Below are positions 54,592 to 64,000 of a stretch of 64,000 bases of DNA, one piece after another. The stretch covers positions 560,412 through 624,411 of the forward strand of contig QRDG01001975.1 in assembly GCA_012064385.1 (NCBI GenBank), written 5' to 3'. Both the position numbers and the translations under genes were made by a program. Position 1 is the stretch's first letter, and each line of letters begins with the position of its first letter. Under the pieces are notes generated by a model. That model had not been told where the DNA came from, did not search any database, and saw nothing but the letters and a program-made list of their open reading frames with translations. The DNA is from Puccinellia tenuiflora (lineage: Eukaryota; Streptophyta; Magnoliopsida; Poales; Poaceae).

Positions 54592-55384
54592 ACTTTTCAG
54601 AAAAAACTCGACTTCATTAAATCCCCGGAATGCCGGGTGCAGATGTAATATATACTTTGCACTTTTTATGGTTGCTACTCGACCTTTTTTACTTTGCAAG
54701 TTTTAACAAGTTTAGCCGCGTGCCGAATCACATTGAACCGAGTCCCCGAGTTCAATTTCTTGTTTACTATACTTCTGCCATCTCTGCTCTTGCCTACCAT
54801 TCTTGGTGTCAGGCAGTCGAGTCACAAAACGACCGTTGTACAGCATACAGTACTTAGAAACTTGGGCAAATGGTCAAGGCCATCCGACATAAAGTTATTA
54901 AAAGGAAACCGAATCGCTCCTGGACCGAGTCCCCGAGTCGGTTTTCTTGTTTACTGCACCGAGTAACCTTTGCTCTTGCCTACCTTTTTCGGTGTCAGGC
55001 AGTCGAGTCACAAGATCACCAGCACCGCATACAGTACTCACCAACATGGCGACACAGCTTTTAGAGCCATTCAACACACATATTATCTAAAAAAGGAAAC
55101 CGAATCGCTCCTGGACCGAGTCCCCGAGTCGGTTTTCTTGTGTACTGCGCCTGGTAACCTTTGCTCTTGCCTACCTTTCTCGGTGTCAGGCAGTCGAGTC
55201 ACAAGATCACAAGAACACAGCATACAATACTTACCGACATGGTGATACGGTTTTTAGAGCCATCCGACACAAAGAATCAAAATACGAGGATAAAACACAG
55301 ATTTGTTCAATAAGGCAGTCCCCGAGTCTCTTCTCGGGGTGCCGACATTTCATTTCTTAGTTTCGGGATACATACAGTAGGTCC
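54592..55384 (-). repeat. Spacer with three tandem repeats of about 190 bp (element 2)
   Basis: ACCGAGTCCCCGAGT units begin at 54737, 54924 and 55115, one more than in element 1. The third unit resembles the second unit of element 1 most closely at its end (AACACAGCATACAATACTTAC). Confidence 0.8.
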
Positions 55385-58300
55385 TTAAGAGTAGAAGGGG
55401 CGGAGAAGAGCTACATTCCAAGGGCGTTTGGTCTCCTCTCCAGATCGGTCCATCCTGTTCTTCACCTGTTTCTGAGCATCTATAAGATAGTAGGCATCAT
55501 TGCTCAAAGCTTTGCTCACGATAAACGGTCCCTCCCACGGAGGTGATAGCTTGTGCATCCCGGCCGTGCGCTGCACAAGCCTAAGCACGAGGTCTCCTTC
55601 TCGGAACTTGCGAGGATTCACTTTCCGACTGTGGTAACGTCGGAGATTTTGCTGATATATCGCTGACTTGGACAACGCCAACTCTCGTGCTTCTTCAAGC
55701 AAGTCGACATCGTTTTCTCGGGCTTCTCTTGCCTCTGACTCGGTATATAAAGCAACTCTCGGCGAGTCGTGCTCTATGTCGGTTGGCAGAACTGCCTCTG
55801 CTCCGTAGACCAGGAAGAATGGCGTATAGCCGGTCGAGCGATTCGGTGTAGTCCGTAGACTCCATAGTACGGCCGGGATCTCGTCCAGCCAACACCCCGG
55901 AGCACGTAACAGTGGCTCGATTAGCCGGGGTTTTATACCGGATAAGACCAGAGCGTTTGATCTTTCCACTTGCCCATTCGATTGCGGATGGGCGACCGAC
56001 GCCAGGTCGAGTCGGATTCTCTTTTCTTGGCAAAACCGAGCAAAGTCTCCCTCGGCAAAATTTGTGCCGTTATCAGTGATGATGCTGTGTGGGTGCCCAT
56101 ATCTCAGGATAATATCCTTTAAGAACGACACAGCTGTACGGCCATCACACTTTCTTATTGGTTTCACCTCGATCCACTTGGTGAACTTGTCCACCATCAC
56201 CAGGATATGAGTCATGTTACCTCGGGCTGGCTTGAACGGTCCCACCATGTCCAAACACCACACTGCAAATGGCCAAGTGATGGGAATAGTTTTGAGTGCC
56301 GAGGCCGGCATGTGAATCTTGTTTGCAAATCTCTGACATCCTTCACACTTCCGGACTATGTCCTCTGCCTGCTGCAGAGCACTCGGCCAGTAAAACCCAT
56401 ATCGGAATGCTTTGGCCACAATGGCTCGGGAAGAAGCGTGATGACCGCATTCTCCCTGATGGATGTCTCGGAGAATCTTTTCTCCTTCTTCTGGTTCGAC
56501 ACACCGCTGGAGAACGGTGGTCACGCTTCTCTTATATAACTCTCGGTTGATGATGGTGAAAGACTTGGATCGTCTCTGTATCTGCCTGGCCGAGATCTCA
56601 TCATTCGGTAGGGTGCCATCCAACATAAATGTCATGATGGGTTGGGCCCATGTCGGTACCGGACGAGTTCCGAGTTCAGGCTCATCGATCTCCATAGCTT
56701 CAACCGACATAACGACTCCCGTCATAGGCTGACGAGTCCCCGAGTCCTCCCAAAGGATTCCCGAGTTTCGCCAAGCGGCTTTCCAATTTTCCAACTCTAT
56801 TCTTGAGTCCGACATAACACACGCGACATCCGTGGAAGTCCCCGGGTCCTGCGGAGCAGTCCCCGAGTCCTGCGGCGCAGTCCCCGGGTTCAGCGGCTTG
56901 CTCCCGACGTCAACGTCCATTGTGACGATATCGGATTCTGGATTACCCGGGATGAATATTGAGTCTGACTCGGGTGAAGGCTTAATCGACGGCTTGTGAA
57001 GATGCTCCAGAGACACTCCGGGTGGAATGGCCTGTCGGTATGATCCAATCTTGGACAGCATGTCTGCACTTTCATTCTCGGTCCGCCGGATGTGATTGAA
57101 CTCGCAGCCATCAAAGATTCCCGAGATCTTTTGGACATGGAACCGGTACGCCGCCATGTTGGCATCCAGGGCGTCCCAGTTGCCCGAGGTTTGCTGAATC
57201 ACCAGATCCGAGTCACCATAACAGACTATTCGGCGAATCCCGATTTCCTTGGCCACCTTGAGTCCGTGGATCAATGCCTCATACTCGGCCACATTGTTGG
57301 ATGCCGCGAAATGAACTTGAAGCACATATTTCAACTGGTCTCGCTTCGGCGAGGTGAGAACCACACTGGCACCCAGGCCCTCTTTCACCTTGGACCCGTC
57401 AAAGTGCATCCTCCAGTAGTTGGAGTCCGGCAGGGATGGTTCATATTCCATCTCGGCCCAGTCCACAAGAAACTCGGCCACTGCTTGAGATTTGATGGTA
57501 TCTCTTCTCGCGTACTGCGGCGCATAAGCCGCAAGCTCAATAGCCCACTTGGCTACTCAGCCACTTGCGTCTCGGTTGCCGATGATTTCCGAGATAGGAG
57601 CTGCACTCACCACGGTTATCGGGTGCTCCTGGAAGTAATGCTTCAATTTCTTGGCCGCCAGGTACACACCATAGGTCATTTTCTGGTAGTGTGGATAATT
57701 TTGCTTCGAGGTGGAGAGTACCTCACTCAGGTAATACACTGGCCTCTGCACGGTGGTTCCCTCTTCCTCTCGTTCTACTACCACAACGACGCTGACGACT
57801 CGGTTAGTAGCTGCAGTGTAAAGCAGCATGGGCTCTCTTGGTAATGGCGAAGCCAATATTGGGCAGTAGCCAACACCTTTTTCAATTCATGGAATGCCGA
57901 GTCCGCTTGCGGGGTCCAGCTGAATCTATCAGATTTTTTCATTAGCTGGTACAAAGGTAGAGCCTTTTCTCCCAACCGACCTAGAAACCGACTCAGGGAG
58001 GCCAGGCAACCCGTAAATTTTTGGACATCTCGGAGGCACCTCGGTAGCCTCATATTTTCTATTGCCCGGATCTTAGTCGGATTCGCCTCGATACCTCGGC
58101 TTGACACGAGGAAACCGAGTAATTTGCCGGCCGGCACACCGAATGTACATTTATCCGGATTAAGTTTTAGTCGGAATTTTCGCAGGTTTGCGAATGTTTC
58201 TCTGAGATCATCTAACAGAGTATGCTTTTCTTTCGTTTTTATGACTATGTCGTCGACATAAACTTGCATGTTTTTTCCTATCTGATCATGCAAACATTTC

Positions 58301-58860
58301 TGCATACAGCGCTGATACGTAGCGCCGGCATTTCTCAAACCAAAACACATGACACGATAGCAATAAGCCCCGTACGGGGTGATAAAAGCAGTTTTTATTT
58401 GATCATCCGGGTTTAACGGGATCTGGTGAAAACCAGAGTAGGCATCCACAAAAGACAACAACTGACATCCGGCCGTGGAGTCGATCACCTGATCGATCCG
58501 AGGCAACGGGAACGGGTCTTTCGGACAAGCCTTGTTCAGGTGGGTGTAGTCGATACACATGCGCCAGACAGTAGGTGCATCCGGTTCTTCCTTCTTTTTC
58601 TCCACCAGGACCGGGTTAGCCAACCAGTCCGGGTACTTTACTTCCACGATGGCATTCGACGCGAGTAACTTGGCTAACTCGTCGCCCACCGCCTTCCTTC
58701 TTTCTTCGGCGAGACGCCGAGTCGGTTGCTTCACAGGCCTAGCATCTGGCCTGACATGCAGAGAGTGCTCAGCCAACTCCCTCGGAACACCCAGCAAGTC
58801 CTGACTGGACCATGCAAAAATATCCCGATTCTCACGGAGGAAGTTGATGAGCTCGCTTTC
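55385..58860 (-). pseudogene. pol of Gypsy element 2
   Basis: In frame with gag-pro past a TAG at 58861-58863. Open segments: 57778-58860 (RT, including VDAYSGFHQIPLNPDDQIKT and YVDDIVIKTKEKH near 58250), 57557-57856 (RNase H) and 55385-57556 (second RNase H and integrase with HHASS, CEGCQRF, TDNGTNFAEG, HPQSNGQVERSN, then a GPF-type C-terminus LSPPWEGPFIVSKAL). One base is missing near 57860 relative to element 1, and a TGA at 57557-57559 replaces CGA. The integrase half is fully open for about 700 codons. Dual RNase H places it in the Tat lineage. Confidence 0.88.
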
Positions 58861-61800
58861 CTATTTCTTGTCCAACCCGGCACCGATGATGATGGAGCGT
58901 TCCGGGTTAGCCTCGTCGATGCCGACCTTCTTCGATTCTTTCGCCGCCTGGAAGGTTGCAGTTTGCTGCGGGTTAGCCGCACTCGGCATACCGAGTTGAG
59001 ATGCCTGGGCCAAGGCCACCACCTCATGGATTCTCCTTTTCTCGGCGGCGATCACCAGTGATTCGGCCAGGGATGACCCGGCTGAGGCGCACTCCATGGA
59101 ACGCTTGTAGTCTCCCGAGATGGTAATGACACCATTTGGACCCGGAAGCTTCATCTTCAGGTATGCCACATGAGTAGACGCCATGAACTTGGCGAGTGCC
59201 GGTCTGCCGAGTAAAGCATGATACGGGCTCTCGAGATCCACGACCTCGAACAGCAGACTCTCAGTCCGGCAGTTGCTTTTGTCACCAAAGGCGACATCAA
59301 CCCAAACCGTGCCCATGGGTGCATGTGACACACCGGGCACAATGCCGTGAAAGGTGGTTCGGCTCGGCTGCATCATATTCTCGGTTATGCCGAGTTTCAT
59401 CATGGTATCCCGGTACATGATGTTGATGCTGCTCCCGTTATCGACGAGGACCCGGGAAAACCTGACATTGATGCTAGGCCCGACGAATGTTGGATCCAAC
59501 ACTAGAGCATAACCTCCCGGGTTGGGCATGACTCTTGGATGATCATTGATGCTCCAGCTGATCTCATCCTCCGACCAATACATGAATTTCGGCACCGCCG
59601 GCATAACGGCGTTTACTTCCATCGCTCGCCTGTGCTGACTCTGCTTGTCATTGGGCTCGGTCACAAAGACCATGTAACTCTGGTGAGCCTCTCGGTACTG
59701 ATTTTGCCGACTCGGGCCCGCGTTGCTGCCGGGATAGTTGGAGTTGTTGTTGGTGTTGGCCACTTGGTTGACATCTTCAGGTCTTGTCTGGGCGTTTACC
59801 GGGATAGCGTTCGCACCCGTGAGTGATGCGGGTCGAGTTACCGGGCCGGTGTTCTCCTGCGGGCGCCTGTTCCGACTGCAGTTTCGGTTTGAGTGCTGAG
59901 CCGGTCTGCTGGGGTGCTTGGTGTGGTAGCTGCAGGGATCATTCGGCATCGTCCCACTGGGACTAGCCCACTGCCTCTTGTCGCCGTTCCACGGCTTCCT
60001 CTCGCCGTTCCACGGTTTTCTTTCGCCGTCCCACGGCCTCCTTCCTTCCGAGTTCTGACCCCACACTGGACCGTCATTCTTTTGCCTCTGGCTGCTGCCG
60101 GCACCCATCTGATCTTGGTCGATGGCAGCAACTTGGTCGGACCCGTACCGGTAATCCGGCCTCTCTTCCCTTCTCTTTCCTCGGTAATCCGAGCGATCAC
60201 CTCGCCGACCCGATCTGTCTCTGTCGACCGGGGCCAGTAAGGGCTGTGTCGGATCACCAAGCGCATAACTGTCGGCAATTGACATTGTCTCGGCCAAGGT
60301 GGCCGGCATCTCCCTCTGGAGTCTCTGCCAAAGCATGGAGCCATGTCGGCATCCCTGCGCAAACCAGGCAATGGCTTGTGACTCAATCACTCCTTCACAG
60401 GAGTTCCGGATCGTGCTCCACCGGGTTAAATATTCCCGGTCTGTTTCGTCTTCTCGCTGCCGACACATGGACAGCTGCTGAGGTCGATTCGGCCTCTTGT
60501 AGGTACTGGAGAAGTTGCTGACAAAAGCGTCAGAGAAGTCAAGCCAGCAGTCAATACTGTTCTCCTCCAGGTTATTCAACCAGATTCGGGCGGGTCCTTC
60601 AAGCATTTGCGGTACATACCGCACCGCCCATCTGCGACTTCCGCCGGCAATGTGCACAGCGGTGACATAGTCTGTCAGCCAGTCCTCCGGCTTGGTGCTG
60701 CCGTCATAGGTCTTGGCACCCCGAGGTAACTGGAAATTCGGCACCGGTGCCTGCTTCATGATCCGGGGTCCAAAACATGCAGGTCCCGGTGGGCCTTGCT
60801 CCTCCAGCAGTTCAGACAGATAGATTCTGTCCAGCTTGTTCCGGACATCGTGTGCCGGCAACTGGCGAGTTCCCAGCCTTGCGCCGAGTGCACCCTCGGA
60901 CGCCAATTCTCGATACCTTGTGTACCCGGCCCGCTCCATGGCCGAGTAACCATCATCATATCGGTCTGCGGCCGGCTCGACATACCCGGCACCCGCTTGA
61001 CGACGAGGTGGAATGGGTACCGGATACCGAGGTGGCTGACCTTGATTCGCCGGGATAACTTGGTTCTCTTCCTGTCTGCCCTGGGCGGGTCCTGACTTTC
61101 CCCGACCGGCATTGCCTTGCTCGGCTACTCTCTTTCCGGCATAGGCCGGATCGTACGCTTGTATCTGCTTGTTTTTGCCAGAGTTCACACTCTGGCCCCT
61201 GCTCCTGCCGACATACGGCGAGGAGGCTTGTCCCTTGGACACTCCCCCGGCTCCACCATCCGAGTGAAGGAACCGAGATCCACCCGCATCCGGGTTAGCC
61301 TTGCGATAAGCCTCATTCTGTCGGTTAGCGACAGCCACCAACTCATTGACTCGGTCCTGCTGCCTACTGCGAGCTTCACCGGATAAACCGGCCAACTCGG
61401 CTATGGCTGCCTCTGCCGCCCTAAGGTTCTTTCCGGGCGTGCTGTATCTCGGCTTTTCGGCCGACACATGACTAGCAGTTCTAGCAGATCTAGCTCTACC
61501 ATCTCTAGCTATCTCTGCATTAAGGTCTCTACCTCGGGCACGCACCTCATTGATGCGACTAACTGTGTTTGCGGCCGGAGTAAAACCATGAGCCGAGTTA
61601 TACTCACGCATTGATATGTCGAACTCCTGCCTGACTCGGGCCACCTCCTGGGCTTCTCGGAGTATCTCCTGGCGCTGCTGCTCCAACTCCGCCTGAGTCA
61701 GAGCAACATCTGCACCCGGTGCGACTGGCGTTGCCAGCTTCTGAATCGCGTCCTGAAGAGGACTCGGCGTCACCGGCACGCTGGATGTACTGGCCTGTGC

Positions 61801-61914
61801 CGCACGGTTCTCCGGTTTCTCCAAGGGCGGACGCCCTGTTCTTGCCGACCTGGTGCCGGGGTCAGCCTCGCCCGCCACGGCTTTGCCGGCACCGACACCC
61901 GGAGCGGTCATCAT
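58861..61914 (-). CDS. gag-pro polyprotein of Gypsy element 2
   Basis: 1017 codons from ATG 61914 (MMTAPGVG) to TAG 58861-58863. The open frame extends further upstream into the LTR, but the ATG at 61914 is the first plausible start after the PBS. An N-terminal Gln/Glu-rich helix (ALTQAELEQQRQEILREAQE) is followed by the retrotransposon gag core (KTYDGSTKPEDWLTDYV to CRQREDETDREYLTRWSTIR), a charged linker, and a variant zinc finger with C-x2-H...H-x4-C spacing (CSYHTKHPSRPAQHSNRNC). The aspartic protease follows with VLVDNGSSINIMYRDTMMKL (near 59422-59450), DNG in place of D-T/S-G. Gag builds the particle and PR cleaves the polyprotein. This is the only long ORF of the array without frameshift. 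Confidence 0.87.
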   Translation of the reverse strand: MMTAPGVGAGKAVAGEADPGTRSARTGRPPLEKPENRAAQASTSSVPVTPSPLQDAIQKLATPVAPGADVALTQAELEQQRQEILREAQEVARVRQEFDISMREYNSAHGFTPAANTVSRINEVRARGRDLNAEIARDGRARSARTASHVSAEKPRYSTPGKNLRAAEAAIAELAGLSGEARSRQQDRVNELVAVANRQNEAYRKANPDAGGSRFLHSDGGAGGVSKGQASSPYVGRSRGQSVNSGKNKQIQAYDPAYAGKRVAEQGNAGRGKSGPAQGRQEENQVIPANQGQPPRYPVPIPPRRQAGAGYVEPAADRYDDGYSAMERAGYTRYRELASEGALGARLGTRQLPAHDVRNKLDRIYLSELLEEQGPPGPACFGPRIMKQAPVPNFQLPRGAKTYDGSTKPEDWLTDYVTAVHIAGGSRRWAVRYVPQMLEGPARIWLNNLEENSIDCWLDFSDAFVSNFSSTYKRPNRPQQLSMCRQREDETDREYLTRWSTIRNSCEGVIESQAIAWFAQGCRHGSMLWQRLQREMPATLAETMSIADSYALGDPTQPLLAPVDRDRSGRRGDRSDYRGKRREERPDYRYGSDQVAAIDQDQMGAGSSQRQKNDGPVWGQNSEGRRPWDGERKPWNGERKPWNGDKRQWASPSGTMPNDPCSYHTKHPSRPAQHSNRNCSRNRRPQENTGPVTRPASLTGANAIPVNAQTRPEDVNQVANTNNNSNYPGSNAGPSRQNQYREAHQSYMVFVTEPNDKQSQHRRAMEVNAVMPAVPKFMYWSEDEISWSINDHPRVMPNPGGYALVLDPTFVGPSINVRFSRVLVDNGSSINIMYRDTMMKLGITENMMQPSRTTFHGIVPGVSHAPMGTVWVDVAFGDKSNCRTESLLFEVVDLESPYHALLGRPALAKFMASTHVAYLKMKLPGPNGVITISGDYKRSMECASAGSSLAESLVIAAEKRRIHEVVALAQASQLGMPSAANPQQTATFQAAKESKKVGIDEANPERSIIIGAGLDKK

Positions 61915-62221
61915 GACTTCCACGCAACTAGCGGGGCGAGCGGTACGCCGGCCGCGAGCTGCGCAGACTGCGGGTGGATCCGCTCCCAGCTGCACCCTTT
62001 CGGGGAACCTGCAAGGGACCTCGGTGGCGACGTAGACCGTGAGCGTGCCGAAGTCGATGAGGCATCCGTTCCGGGGCAGTGGCCTGCTGCCGAAACAGCC
62101 TGCGTTGTCGGTGATGACGTTGAGGGAGCCGAATCTGTGGACAAGGCCACAGACCACGCGCTCGCCCGACGCGATGAGAGAACCCGTCCGGATGTAAACT
62201 CCAGCCAGCGCCGCTGCTGGC

Positions 62222-62239
62222 CCCACGGTGGGCGCCAAC
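62222..62239 (-). promoter_or_regulatory. Primer binding site of Gypsy element 2
   Basis: Minus strand TTGGCGCCCACCGTGGGG next to the LTR end, as in element 1. Confidence 0.75.
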
Positions 62240-63133
62240 TGTCGTGGTGGTGTCACGGCAGATGCCATAGATGGCTTGATTTGTGGGGCCGATGGACGCT
62301 GGAGGCACCCGGGGAGGGCTTGCGCACACGAACGCGCACACGAAGAACACAACTCAAACACACACACACGGTTTTACCCAGGTTCGGGGCTCTCGTGAGG
62401 AGATAACACCCCTACTCCTGCCTATATGATCGATATAAATGGATTACCACGGTATTACAAGCTGCTCCTTGAGCTATATGCAACGAACAGCAGGTTCCAA
62501 GCTCCTACCGAGTCTCGGCGCTGCTCTCTGGCTCTCTTTCTAGTTACTAAGGAAACGAGCAAGTGTTTTAGCGTGCATGCGTGCGTCCCCGTAAGAGGAG
62601 CCCCTGGTGCTCCTTATAAAGGGAAGCCCAGGGCACAAGATAGGGCTGACATCAGTGCTGGCGTGGCCCGGACTGTAGCCACGCCCGGTCCTCTGACCGC
62701 TTCCGTCACCGCGCCGTGGCACGTCCCATCTGTCTTCTCCCACACACTGCTCCCTGGTACCGCTTCGGTCAGCGGCATGGAGGTCAGTCACTCTGGTCAA
62801 GTGGCCTCGTCCCATCATGCAAGTGGTTCTGCATCCTGACCCGTGATTGTAGGGACAAGACCTGCCCCTTGACCACGGCCCGAGTAGGCTTCCTTATTCG
62901 GCACAGGCATGCCGAATTCCAAGTAACTCGGTTTCGCCTGCCCTGCACATAAGAAGAACAAAGAACAATCCGACATATACCTTACATGATCCGACATAAC
63001 CATATGTCGGTTTAGCCATGACTCGGTCAGCTCCGAGTAAGCCGGTACAGTTATGTCGGTTTCTGTGCTCCGGTCAACTCCGAGTCAACCCTTATACCGG
63101 CACCTTGCCCCTATTCGGGGTTGCCCCCCGACA
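62240..63133 (-). repeat. Gypsy LTR 3 (5' LTR of element 2)
   Basis: 894 bp, TGTCGTGG to CCCCGACA on the plus strand. It differs from LTR 1 by scattered substitutions and small indels. The sequence next to it at 63134 is Copia pol, so the LTR edge is sharp. Confidence 0.9.
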
Positions 63134-64000
63134 GCGTACTTCCGTTGAGTGACTGTCATGCCCCCTGAATTGTAGGACGCTTCTAATCCCAGAAAGTACT
63201 CCAGCTTACCAAGATCCTTAATAGGAAAACTGGCAGAGAGAGAGCGAACCAGACCATCAACTGCTCCTGGAGTAGACCCAGCAATCACAATATCGTCGAC
63301 ATACGCCAGCATATATATCTGAACACCATCCTGGGAGAAGGTGAACAAAGACGTGTCAGCCTTGGAGGGAACAAAACCGAGATCAGCCAAAAGACCACTG
63401 AGCCGAGCATACCAAGCACGCGGGGACTGTTTCAGACCATATAGAGCTCGCTGAAGCTTGCACACATGAGAGGGATACCGCTCATCTTCAAAACCGGGAG
63501 GCTGCTGCATGTACACATCCTCATCCAGAAAACCATGGAGGAAGGCATTACTGACATCAACTTGTCGAAGACTCCATCCGCGGGAAACTGCAAGAGAGAG
63601 AACCAGACGAACTGTGGCTGGTTTGACGACAGGACTGAACGTGTCGCCATAGTCGATGCCATGTTGCTGGGTGAATCCACGAGCAACAAGACGTGCCTTA
63701 TGTTTATCAACAGAACCATCTGGACGGTATTTGGTCTTGAATATCCACTTACTGCCGACAATGTTGACACCAGGAGGTCGGGGAACCAAGACCCATGTCT
63801 TGGTGTGATGAAGTGCAGCTACCTCATCGGCCATGGCGTCTCGCCAAGCAGCTTCTCGAAGAGCATCGCGGTGGGACACAGGTGTCGCAAAGAAGGCACG
63901 CCGACTGGGATTGTAACGAACTGTGCCATCGGTGTATATCTTCTCACGGCGTGTCTGATCACGTGTACGAGTGACCATGGCATGGCCGGGGTCAGCCGGT
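63134..64000 (-). pseudogene. Copia pol (RVT_2 reverse transcriptase), interrupted by Gypsy LTR 3
   Basis: The minus-strand frame from 63978 to the LTR junction encodes the Copia reverse transcriptase: WRDAMADEVAALHHTKTWVL, then GSKWIFKTKYRPDGSVDKHKA, QVDVSNAFLHGFLDEDVYMQ, ALYGLKQSPRAWY and the catalytic YVDDIVIAGS near 63290. This resembles the Ale/Hopscotch group. The frame runs beyond the window on the right. At 63133/63134 it passes straight into the Gypsy LTR, so the RT C-terminus and RNase H are lost at this end. No matching 5-bp duplication was found on the far side of the array. Confidence 0.88.

Larger units (their letters stand above)
48863..63133 (-). mobile_element. Gypsy element 2, Tat lineage, tandem right copy
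   Basis: Same structure and family as element 1, with a complete right (5') LTR and a long intact gag-pro. Its right LTR abuts Copia pol sequence at 63134. Internal region 49631-62239. Confidence 0.85.

Overview
The window is nuclear DNA of a grass (Poaceae). Support for this comes from plant splice sites, a spliced LIKE-COV gene with a GC-rich first exon, grass-type MITEs, a MULE carrying a ULP-like fragment, a SIRE/Maximus-type Copia LTR and two Tat-lineage Gypsy elements with an antisense gypsy-type-transposon gene. I cannot name the species. Only four loci look like host genes; transposons and their wreckage make up most of the rest.

Layout. 1-1786: 3' end of a SIRE/Maximus-like Copia element with its LTR. 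2002-2193: hAT MITE with a perfect 8-bp target duplication. 3737-7086: seven-exon LIKE-COV (DUF502) membrane protein gene, plus strand, apparently intact. 7629-9236: a promoter with site II, telo-box and TATA motifs, followed by six candidate box C/D snoRNA units; two have guides that match 18S and 25S rRNA right next to box D. 9655-12334: LINE fragments, a poly(A)-tailed retroposon and a GC-rich element with inverted ends. 12898-13835: a decayed second copy of part of the snoRNA cluster, interrupted by a truncated LINE. 15177-16738: direct repeats and small MITEs. 17107-24728: a 7.6-kb Mutator-like element with about 100-bp inverted ends, a 12-bp target duplication, a three-exon remnant of a Ulp1-type protease and about 4.9 kb of AT-rich minisatellite. 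24741-25400: LTR-like sequence. 25401-30770: AT-rich intergenic DNA with a Copia scrap, a truncated LINE and a MITE. 30770-34592: minus-strand gene with a methyl-CpG-binding domain (MBD). 34823-63133: two Tat-lineage Gypsy elements of one family in tandem, minus strand, each with gag-pro, a broken pol and a spliced antisense gene on the plus strand. 63134-64000: Copia pol cut by the right-hand Gypsy LTR.

How it fits together. The snoRNA cluster would guide 2'-O-methylation of rRNA in the nucleolus; its promoter is the type that coordinates plant ribosome-biogenesis genes. The MBD gene starts 231 bp from a Gypsy LTR that has the same orientation, so its promoter may be partly LTR-derived. The Gypsy copies differ by many one-base indels. 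Each of the two N characters (38955, 48862) is flanked by duplicated sequence, so sequencing and assembly error must be considered before the broken frames or the tandem arrangement are taken as biology. rRNA matches were made against conserved rRNA sequence from memory; no searches were run.
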